Of a stretch of DNA of 64,000 nucleotides, positions 57,530-64,000 are shown piece by piece. The translations under genes and the position numbers were made by a program. Location of the stretch: positions 354,852-418,851 of the forward strand of contig NZ_PXOH01000001.1 of the NCBI RefSeq assembly GCF_003007785.1, given 5' to 3'. Every line of letters begins with the position of its first letter. Position 1 is the first letter of the stretch. Source of the DNA: Aphanothece hegewaldii CCALA 016 (lineage in GTDB: Bacteria; Cyanobacteriota; Cyanobacteriia; Cyanobacteriales; Microcystaceae). The notes beneath the pieces were generated by a model, which was given only the letters and a program-made list of their open reading frames with translations, was not told where the DNA came from and ran no database searches.

Positions 57530-57814
57530 ATGAAAATTTTAATTATTGAAGATGATCTGCGTATTGCTAAACCAATAGCCGAAGACTTAAAACATCAAAA
57601 TCACGCTGTAGATCTTGCTGTTGATGGTTTTGACGGGTTAAATTATGCTCAATGTATTCAATATGATCTAATTTTATTAGATTTAATGTTACCTAAGTTA
57701 GATGGAATTAGTTTATGTAAAAAATTGCGTTCGGAAAATTGTCAAAGTTTTATTTTGTTAACGACAAAAGATACGACTACTGATCAAGTAAACTGTGTGG
57801 ACGAGATGATTTAG
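57530..57814 (+). pseudogene. Truncated OmpR-type response regulator
   Basis: The frame gives 94 residues: a receiver start (MKILIIEDDLRIAKPIAEDL), phospho-Asp in LLDLMLPKLDG, and TTKDTTTD. It then runs out of register near VNCVDEMI just where GLDAGADDYL should come. The DNA-binding domain is missing, and the PAP2 gene end follows 34 bp later. It is close to RppA/CopR-type regulators. It is most simply a decayed regulator; a short receiver-only product is a weaker alternative. Confidence 0.75.
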
Positions 57815-57848
57815 ATGCTGCATTGTCTTCTTGATTATGCTTTTCAAT

Positions 57849-58565
57849 TTAGCGGTTGATTTGGTCAGATTCTCGTCGTCTGACCCATCTCAACTTTAGT
57901 AATTTTAACATCGTAATACAAAGCATCAGCCACAAAAAACCAACGCCGTATCCTGCAATAACATCGGTTGGCCAATGAACCCCTAAATAAAGCCGACTGA
58001 GCCCAATTGCTGCAATTAAAATCACAGCCAAAGTGTAAATTAAAGCAGCATATTTAGGATAATGGATTGCTAACTCATAGCCAATAAATCCATATATGAC
58101 TAAAGATCCTAATGCGTGACCACTGGGAAAACTAAAAGATGTTTCTGTAATTAAAAGTTCCCAAAGTTGAGGACGAACTTTAGAAAAAAATAACTTCAGT
58201 TCTGTATTTAAAATGAAAGCACCCAAACAGGTAATAACAAAGATTATTGCTTCTTCTTGACAACGTCGCCACAAAAGTATCCCTAATGTCACAAGAGCAA
58301 CATTTACAATTGTATTAGGATTACCCAGTTTAGTAATAAATAGCATGACTGTATCAAGATGAGGATTAGCAAAAGTATGTAACCACAACAAAAAAGAGCT
58401 ATCTAAAGCAAATGCTTCTTTTTCTAAAACTTCTTCTGCGAGTTGGGCAACAATAAAAAGAATGAGTAAACAACTTGCTAACCCAACAATACCGATCGTA
58501 GCGATTAGTGTCGTTAAGCGAGGATGAATATGACGTAGCCAGAAAGTGGTAATTAATTTAAGCAT
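57849..58565 (-). CDS. PAP2-family membrane phosphatase
   Basis: 238 residues from MLKLITTFWLRHIHP; a start 19 codons upstream is possible. About six membrane helices. The phosphatase signature is complete: KVRPQLWEL, PSGHALGS (about 147) and SRLYLGVHWPTDV. The family removes phosphate from lipid phosphates or undecaprenyl diphosphate. There is no direct link to the metal genes around it. Confidence 0.88.
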   Translation of the reverse strand: MLKLITTFWLRHIHPRLTTLIATIGIVGLASCLLILFIVAQLAEEVLEKEAFALDSSFLLWLHTFANPHLDTVMLFITKLGNPNTIVNVALVTLGILLWRRCQEEAIIFVITCLGAFILNTELKLFFSKVRPQLWELLITETSFSFPSGHALGSLVIYGFIGYELAIHYPKYAALIYTLAVILIAAIGLSRLYLGVHWPTDVIAGYGVGFLWLMLCITMLKLLKLRWVRRRESDQINR

Positions 58566-58622
58566 TTTTGACTTATTTTTTAGAAAATTTGAATCTGAAT
58601 ATCTGAAATCCCTAACTGACAC

Positions 58623-58926
58623 AAATAAAATGTAACAAGCTCATTTGATTATAAAAAACAAAAATCAAGAATTTGTAAAGATTAACAGATACACCCTAAA
58701 TTATCGGCTTAACTAATCTTTCTATATTCTTTAAATTCCAACTCTAAAATAGATTACTCTTTTAGATCTTAGCTATACTTTGTAAAGAAATTATGATCAC
58801 TTTAAAGCACATTGCTTGTAAATGCGATATTAATAGTTTTTACAATGTTTTATCCATAAAACAGATTTGTATTAGTTTTATATTCAAAAAAATTATAAAG
58901 TTTTGTTCAGTAGCAGCTTTTGTAAA
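58623..58926. other. Intergenic region downstream of the split mntH gene
   Basis: AT-rich spacer of about 300 bp. It must hold the promoter of the PAP2 gene. No gene, RNA or strong repeat was recognised. Confidence 0.4.
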
Positions 58927-60052
58927 CTAAATCAATAGTAAACTAGATAAAGTTTGTAAAAGCAACCAAGCATTTAAGCTAACAATGATGGTAGCAACTG
59001 CACCAGCAAGTACTTTTAACCAAGTAGGATTGACAAATTCTCCCATCAGACGGCGGTTACTCGTAAACATAATTAAAGGAATTACCGCAAAAGGCAATTG
59101 TAAACTTAAAATAACTTGACTGAAGATTAAAAGCTGTCCTGTACTTCTCTCACCGAAAAAGATAATCGTAATTAAAGCAGGAATCACGGCTAAAAGTCTG
59201 GTTGCTAGACGACGAACCCAGGGTTTTAAACGAAATTGTAAAAACCCTTCCATCACAATTTGTCCCGCTAAAGTTGCTGTTAAAGTCGAACTTTGTCCAG
59301 ATGCTAATAAGGCTAATCCAAAAATGGTACTCGCTGCACTAACGCCTAATAGCGGGGATAATAATCGGTAAGCATCTTGAATTTCTGCAACTTCGGAATA
59401 TCCTGAAAAATGAAATGTTGCTGCTGCTAAAATGAGAATCGCTGAGTTAATGAATAGCGCGAAAGATAACGCTAGAGTAGAATTAATCGTGCCGAATTTA
59501 ATCGCTTCCCAACGTTTTTTAGAAGTAGGTTCCCAATCACGAGTCTGTACAATTGAAGAATGCAAGTATAAGTTATGAGGCATGACTGTAGCCCCTAAAA
59601 TCCCGATCGCAATATATAACATTTCGGGATTACGGATAATTTCTGTATTGGGTAAATAACCTTGTAAAACTTCTCTTAGATTGGGTTGAGCCAAGAAAAT
59701 TTCAGCACTAAAACAAATTGCTACTGTAATAATCAGAGTAATAATTAAAGCTTCGACATAGGGAAATCCTTTTCCTTGAAGAAATAATAACATTAATACA
59801 TCTAATGCTGTTATGCCAACTCCCCATAATAAAGGAATCCCAAAAAGTAGTTGTAGAGCGATCGCACTTCCCAGTAATTCAGCTAAGTCACAAGCAGCGA
59901 TCGCAATTTCACAGAGAATCCATAAAATCAAACTAACTTTTTGAGGAAAATAATCTCGACAAGCCTGTGCTAAATCGCGTCCTGTTGCCACTCCTAAACG
60001 TACACAAAGCGACTGAAGCAGGATCGCCATCAAATTTGACAAAAGAATGACG
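58927..60052 (-). pseudogene. mntH: mntH 3' part (Nramp transporter), cut off by an insertion
   Basis: The frame from VILLSNLMAILLQ carries Nramp helices 2 to 11, including the metal-site motif GATVMPHNLYLHS (about 155 from here). It lacks the first helix and its DPGN motif, which lies beyond the insertion at 61371-61564. Joined, the two parts give 1320 bp, a frame of 439 residues, normal for MntH. Nramp proteins import Mn2+ or Fe2+ with protons. An internal GTG at 60060 could start a truncated product, but it would lack helix 1 and should not transport. Confidence 0.92.
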
Positions 60053-60060
60053 GTTGACAC

Positions 60061-60082
60061 TCCCCGTCATTTATGACGGGGA
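60061..60082 (-). repeat. Right-end palindrome of the element
   Basis: TCCCCGTCAT and ATGACGGGGA flank TT, a perfect 10-bp stem. It sits 9 bp inside the mntH junction, the usual place of the right-end hairpin in IS200/IS605 elements. It would also be near the 3' end of any guide RNA made from the tnpB region. Confidence 0.8.
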
Positions 60083-60091
60083 TTCTTTGTT

Positions 60092-61257
60092 CTACGAAGT
60101 TACTTGCTCTAATTGAATTGCTTCAATCAAAGTAGCGGCATCTTCTCCCAAAGCGTAAGTTCCCGTATGTCCTGCGGTACTCAATCCTAGTTTTAAAATG
60201 TTGCGGGCTGCATTTTCGTCTCTATCTAAAGCACAACCACAAACACAAGCATGAGTTCTAGTTGAAAGAGATTTTTTGACAATTTCTCCACAACTCGAAC
60301 AGTTTTGAGAAGTGTATTGAGGAGGTATAGCAATCGTTATTTTGCCGTACTTAGACCCAAAATACTCTAACCATTCTCGAAACTGATACCACGCCACATC
60401 ATTTATTGACTTAGCAAGACAGTGATTTTTAACTAAGTTCTTGATTCTTAAATCTTCGTAGACTATCACATCTGAGAAGTGAATCACGGAGTGAGCTATT
60501 CTCTTAGCAAACTCTTTTCGCTGTCTACTTATTTTAAGATGAACCTTAGCTATTTTTTGTCTTGCTTTTTTCCTATTAGAAGAACCTTTCTTTTTCCTTG
60601 AAAGTCTTCTTTGAAGTTTTCTAAGTTTCTTTTCTCCTTTTCTTAAAAATCTTGGATTGTCTACTTTATCGCCTCGGTCATCCGTGTAAAACGACTCAAG
60701 ACCGACATCTAATCCAATTGTCTGATTAGTTGGTTTTCGCTCAATTTTTACATCAACTGCAAGGATGAATTGGCATCGGCACGACGCACCAATCTAACCC
60801 GTTTAATTGATTCAACAGGATAGAAGTGTAAATCATATGAACCGACAAGTCTTAGTCTTCCAATATTTTTCTTGTCAGTAAAAGTAATCGCTTTTCTGGT
60901 ATTTAAGTCTAACTTCCATCCCGTTTCTTTATACTCTACAGAACGGCAGTTTTTCTTAAAACATGGATAGCCTTTTTTACCAGATATTTTTTTCTTGCAG
61001 TTGTCGTAAAAACGAGAGATGGCTGACCAAGCTCGTTCAGCACTTGACTGCCTAGCCTGAGAGTTTAATTGTTCGGCAAAGCTAAATAATTTCGCCAATA
61101 CACGACAATATTTATTGAGGTCGTATCTTCCAACTTTCTCATTGTCCATCCAATATCTTAAACACTTATTTTGGATGAATTGAGCGGTACGAATTGCCTC
61201 ATCTATCGCTGTATACTGTTCTTTTTTAGCTCTAACCTTAAACTCAACAACCAGCAT
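60092..61257 (-). pseudogene. tnpB: tnpB (RNA-guided nuclease family) with a frameshift
   Basis: The first frame (61257-60748) encodes 169 residues with the TnpB N-terminus (MLVVEFKVRAKKEQYTAIDE) to VRLVRRADANSSLQLM, then stops. A second frame is open from about 60768 down to 60092. It carries the RuvC residues in TIGLDVGLESF, IVYEDLRIKNL and ALDRDENAARN, and a zinc ribbon NCSSCGE...CVCGCA. The change of frame is near the RRAD motif at about 60770. The complete protein would be about 388 residues. As it stands it is inactive unless the shift is programmed or a sequencing error. Confidence 0.9.
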
Positions 61258-61370
61258 TTTATGTCAAGTACATCAACATAAACATTGTAACATAGATTCA
61301 TTTAAAGCGGAAGTTAAGGCGCAAGGCGCATCCCACCCCTGAAGGAGTGGGTTTTCCCGCGCCATCTCTC

Positions 61371-61564
61371 GATAATAGCGTATAGCCAAATTTTGAGCCA
61401 CCTGCGATATCAGTTGCCCAGTTACCAGGATCGATATAGCCAACTGATACGAGATACCCAGGGACAGCATAAGCCAACATTTTACGCCAAAAGCCTTTTC
61501 TTTCGGGAATTTTGATACTGCGGTGAACTTCGCTCAAGCTCGGAGTGTGAGGAGTTAAAGACAT
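61371..61564 (-). pseudogene. mntH: mntH 5' part
   Basis: It starts MSLTPHTPSLSEVHRSIKIPE and reaches helix 1 with YIDPGNWATDIAGG, the DPGN motif that binds the metal in Nramp carriers, then GYTLL just before the element. After the junction the frame runs into element DNA for 24 codons (RDGAGKPTPSGVGCALR...). Only with the distant 3' part does it form a complete transporter gene. Confidence 0.92.
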
Positions 61565-61690
61565 AAGGCTTCAATTTTACTCATAATTTTCTCATAATTG
61601 AAGAATGTAGCATAACAAGACCGTCTATTTTTTATCTTTTGTAGGAATTATTTTTATTTTAAAAAACTCTAAAATTGAGTAAGTCAATGA

Positions 61691-61705
61691 TGATAATTAT
61701 TATGA
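61691..61705. promoter_or_regulatory. Fur/Zur-like 7-1-7 box
   Basis: TGATAAT-T-ATTATGA matches a 7-1-7 Fur-family palindrome except for one position. It lies between mntH (127 bp from its ATG) and the Zn/Cd ATPase gene (79 bp from its ATG). It could serve either; Fur-family proteins often control metal uptake. AT-rich DNA gives such matches by chance, so the call is weak. Confidence 0.35.
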
Positions 61706-61750
61706 TTCTCAAAATATTCATGGTTCATTTTTCTCTTTTTTCAAGTAAAC

Positions 61751-61768
61751 TATGAATAATCGTTCATA
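61751..61768. promoter_or_regulatory. SmtB/ZiaR-like operator before the Zn/Cd ATPase
   Basis: TATGAA and TTCATA flank TAATCG, 16 bp before the ATPase ATG. The minus strand reads TGAACGATTATTCA, close to the TGAAC-x-x-TTATTCA form of SmtB sites. A repressor here would block the promoter or ribosome access until zinc is in excess. No arsR/smtB-type gene is visible in the window. Confidence 0.5.
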
Positions 61769-61783
61769 TGTCGAATAATTTTT

Positions 61784-63766
61784 ATGAAGGTATCTAAAGC
61801 TAATACAGGTGGTTGTTCTAGCTGTAGTCACGATGCTCATGAGTCTGAAGAACATGAGAATCATAATCACAATCACGACCACGATCACAGTCATGGTTCA
61901 GGAGATTTTAGTCTAAAAGAAGAACTCATTCCGATTGGCATTGTTGTTGCTTTATTAATTACTGGCATTATTTTTGAAGACAAGTTACACGCTTCTTCCT
62001 ACTCTTGGCTTGAATATTTAATCTTTATTCCTGCTTATCTTTTAGCAGGATGGGGTGTCTTGATGTCGGCTGGAAAAAATCTGACAAGAGGCAAATTTTT
62101 TGATGAAAACTTTTTAATGTCGATTGCCACAATTGGCGCAATATCAATTCATCAATTGCCTGAAGCGGTTGCTGTAATGTTGTTTTTTAGAGTTGGCGAG
62201 TTATTTCAAGAATTAGCGGTTGGTCGTTCTCGTCGTTCGATTAAAGCACTTTTAGAAGTTCGTCCAGATGTGGCTAATCTAAAAATTAATGGTGAAATTA
62301 AACCCGTTTCTCCTGAAACTGTGGAAGTTGGAGATATTATTTTAGTCAAACCAGGGGAAAAGATTCCGCTAGATGGCGAGATTATTGATGGAATTTCTTT
62401 TATTGATACTTCTGCACTGACGGGTGAATCGGTGCCACGTTCGGTCAATGTTGGAGATGTTGTCTTAGCAGGTACGATTAATCAATCTGGTGTTTTAACG
62501 CTTCGAGTCACTAAACTTTTTGCCGAATCTTCAGTCGCTAAGATTTTGGATTTAGTTGAGAATGCCAGCAGTAAAAAAGCAGAAACCGAAAAATTTATCA
62601 GTCGTTTTGCTCGTTATTATACACCTGCTGTTGTCTTTATCTCTCTTGCTGTAGCACTTCTGCCACCCTTATTTATTCCAGGGGCTACCCATCAAGAATG
62701 GGTCTATCGTGCGTTAGTATTACTGGTGATTTCTTGTCCCTGTGGTTTAGTGATTAGTATTCCATTAGGGTATTTTGGCGGTGTTGGAGGTGCTGCCAAA
62801 CGAGGAATTTTGGTTAAAGGTGCAACGTTTCTCGATACCCTGACGGATGTGAAAACCGTTGTTTTTGATAAAACTGGAACACTAACTAAAGGGGTTTTTC
62901 AAGTGACGAAGATTGCTCCCTATAACGGATTTAGTGAACCCGAATTACTGACTTTAGCCGCAAAAATCGAAGCCAATTCTAATCATCCTGTCGCACAATC
63001 GATTCGGAAGGCTTATGGTAAACCTTTAGATAGCACTGAAGTTACAGATTATGAGGAGATTCTAGGTCACGGAATCCGAGCAAGAGTAAACAATAAAGTT
63101 GTGATTGCAGGAAATGATCGTCTCTTACATCGAGAAAACATCCCACATGATAATTGTAATGTAGCAGGAACCGTAGTTCATTTAGCAGTAGATAACTGTT
63201 ACGCAGGTTATCTCCTCATTGCGGATGAACTCAAAGAAGATGCGTCAGATGCCATTATCAAGCTACGTCGTGCGGGTGTAGAACGTACGATGATGCTAAC
63301 AGGAGATAATCAAACTGTTGCACAAAATATCGCTAATCAACTCGGTTTAGATGGCTATCAAGCAGAATTATTACCCGAAGATAAAGTCGATGCTGTTGAA
63401 AAACTGTTACGCCAATCAGGGAAAAAAAGTAAAGTTGCATTTATTGGAGATGGGATTAATGATGCACCAGTCATCGCAATAGCAGATGTCGGAATGGCAA
63501 TGGGTGGATTGGGTTCTGATGCAGCAATAGAAACAGCAGATATTGTACTGATGACAGATGCACCTTCAAAAGTAGCAGAAGCGATTCAGATTGCCCGTAA
63601 GACTCGCAGTATTGTAATCCAGAATATTGCTTTCGCTTTGGGTATCAAAGCTTTATTTATCATCTTAGGGATTTTTGGTGTAGCGACCTTATGGGAGGCG
63701 GTTTTTGCTGATGTCGGTGTAGCCTTATTGGCGATTTTAAATTCTTCTCGTGTCTTGCGCTCTTAA
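61784..63766 (+). CDS. Zn/Cd-type P1B-2 ATPase with His-rich N-terminus
   Basis: 660 residues. The N-terminal 40 residues replace an HMA domain with CSSCS and a His/Asp run (HNHNHDHDHSHG). The metal site is CPCGL in ISCPCGLVISIP, and the last helix has WEAVFADVGVALL with the Asp of P1B-2 pumps. DKTGTLT, HP in NSNHPVAQ and [10 protein letters not shown] are intact. It should export Zn2+, Cd2+ or Pb2+. It differs from the CPC-Ala-Leu copper pump at 54332 and the SPC pump at 50495, so three metal classes are covered in this island. Confidence 0.92.
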   Translation: MKVSKANTGGCSSCSHDAHESEEHENHNHNHDHDHSHGSGDFSLKEELIPIGIVVALLITGIIFEDKLHASSYSWLEYLIFIPAYLLAGWGVLMSAGKNLTRGKFFDENFLMSIATIGAISIHQLPEAVAVMLFFRVGELFQELAVGRSRRSIKALLEVRPDVANLKINGEIKPVSPETVEVGDIILVKPGEKIPLDGEIIDGISFIDTSALTGESVPRSVNVGDVVLAGTINQSGVLTLRVTKLFAESSVAKILDLVENASSKKAETEKFISRFARYYTPAVVFISLAVALLPPLFIPGATHQEWVYRALVLLVISCPCGLVISIPLGYFGGVGGAAKRGILVKGATFLDTLTDVKTVVFDKTGTLTKGVFQVTKIAPYNGFSEPELLTLAAKIEANSNHPVAQSIRKAYGKPLDSTEVTDYEEILGHGIRARVNNKVVIAGNDRLLHRENIPHDNCNVAGTVVHLAVDNCYAGYLLIADELKEDASDAIIKLRRAGVERTMMLTGDNQTVAQNIANQLGLDGYQAELLPEDKVDAVEKLLRQSGKKSKVAFIGDGINDAPVIAIADVGMAMGGLGSDAAIETADIVLMTDAPSKVAEAIQIARKTRSIVIQNIAFALGIKALFIILGIFGVATLWEAVFADVGVALLAILNSSRVLRS

Positions 63767-63790
63767 ATATTAATTTTAAAAGGTGATCCG

Positions 63791-63895
63791 ATGAAACTTA
63801 GCTATTTGTTCGTTTTGTTATCGATTTTATTAATTTCTTTAATTTTACCTGCTGATGCGATCGCTCAAAGTGTTAGGAAAAAATTTTGTGATTGA
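63791..63895 (+). CDS. Short signal-peptide ORF, possibly a truncated secreted protein
   Basis: 34 codons (MKLSYLFVLLSILLISLILPADAIAQ, then SVRKKFCD and TGA) preceded by AGGTGA about 7 nt before the ATG. The signal peptide with a cleavage-like ADAIAQ is clear, but almost nothing follows. It may be the start of a metal-efflux or periplasmic gene cut by deletion or frameshift. It could also be a genuine small exported peptide. Confidence 0.45.
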   Translation: MKLSYLFVLLSILLISLILPADAIAQSVRKKFCD

Positions 63896-63908
63896 ATTGA
63901 TCTCTGAG

Positions 63909-64000
63909 TTATGGTGCTGTACTTTCAATTGGTAAGCGAATCATAAAAGTGCTGCCTTTTCCAGACTCACTCTGTACTTGGATGCTTCCGTGATGAGATT
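63909..64000 (-). CDS. Histidine kinase, 3' end only
   Basis: The minus strand at the window edge reads SHHGSIQVQSESGKGSTFMIRLPI and ends in TAA. This is the end of the HATPase domain of a sensor kinase (the H-G-G-x-I and G-x-G-S/T-x-F parts). The rest lies beyond the edge. Its place in the metal island suggests a metal-sensing kinase such as CopS or NrsS/RppB, which is an inference. Confidence 0.8.
   Translation of the reverse strand, partial: SHHGSIQVQSESGKGSTFMIRLPIESTAP

Larger units (their letters stand above)
60053..61370 (-). mobile_element. TnpB-only IS200/IS605-type element in mntH
   Basis: About 1318 bp separates two mntH parts that join in frame. One end (61325-61363) folds with GGCGC/GCGCC and CCCAC/GTGGG stems. 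The other carries a perfect 10-bp palindrome around TT (60061-60082). No target duplication is seen, as for this family, which inserts after a short target; here the flank before the left end reads TTATC. A tnpB-like gene fills the interior and no tnpA is present, so movement would need a transposase supplied from elsewhere. Ends are set by the mntH junction and may be off by a base or two. Confidence 0.85.

Noticed and set aside
61273..61470. 65-codon minus-strand ORF spanning the mntH-element junction
   Set aside because: It is out of frame with both mntH and tnpB and consists of element-end DNA plus an alternative mntH frame.

Overview
The window is chromosomal DNA from a low-GC cyanobacterium. 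The evidence is psbN/psbH beside tatA, homogentisate phytyltransferase, a Cph1-type phytochrome with an Rcp1-like regulator, a PEP-CTERM protein, a group 2 sigma factor, and HIP1 octamers GCGATCGC (for example at 3762, 6132, 11930, 13502, 17590 and 19478). The gene mix suits a Crocosphaera/Cyanothece/Geminocystis-like organism, but the genus is an inference. I saw no rRNA, tRNA or CRISPR array.
Layout. 1-9,100: photosystem II small subunits, tatA, an OmpR-type regulator, a CPP1-like protein, a HAD phosphatase, priA, a sigma factor, and two toxin-antitoxin pairs (VapBC-like and BrnTA). 9,150-30,100: mostly housekeeping and metabolism (PLP enzyme, gcvH, hpt with an overlapping heparinase-fold protein, cysK, a CNNM/CorC protein, FAD oxidase plus creatininase, pgk, usp, rbgA/ylqF, a Crp regulator, a PEP-CTERM protein, a response regulator with a glycosyltransferase, YjbQ, RidA, a methyltransferase fusion). 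A palindrome cluster and a 9-bp minisatellite lie at 10,370-10,681. 30,258-39,608: a signalling block with a REC-GAF-kinase, an Rcp1-like regulator and phytochrome on the minus strand, and divergently a PAS-kinase-REC hybrid, a REC-kinase, a single REC and a REC-diguanylate cyclase in tight series. 39,658-47,769: coiled-coil protein, WbsX-like glycan protein, M28 peptidase, ABC-F ATPase, a large FG-GAP/Calx-beta protein and a TIGR03032 protein.
48,248-64,000 is a metal-homeostasis island. It has an outer-membrane barrel and a periplasmic His/Met-repeat protein, the cobalt ATPase coaT with its divergent regulator coaR (operator visible), a leftward operon of an Atx1-like chaperone, the copper ATPase copA, a small membrane protein and a MerR regulator, a Cys-rich four-helix copper-storage protein, a decayed response regulator, and a Zn/Cd-type ATPase with a His-rich N-terminus. 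The 3' end of a histidine kinase is cut by the right edge. Two perfect TTTCAT-N5-TTTCAT direct repeats, the kind of site I recall for the copper response regulator CopR, lie by the His/Met protein and by the copA/copper-storage divergence. Inside the island an Nramp-family transporter gene (mntH) is split by a 1.3-kb TnpB-only IS200/IS605-type element; removing the element restores an exact 439-codon frame.
The most interesting leads are the uncharacterised periplasmic/outer-membrane pair under a putative copper box, the TnpB insertion in mntH, a 19-bp hairpin between psbH and tatA whose imperfections are all G-U on one strand, the phytochrome with a Cys-Cys pair at the chromophore site, and a methyltransferase fused to an unrecognised C-terminal region.
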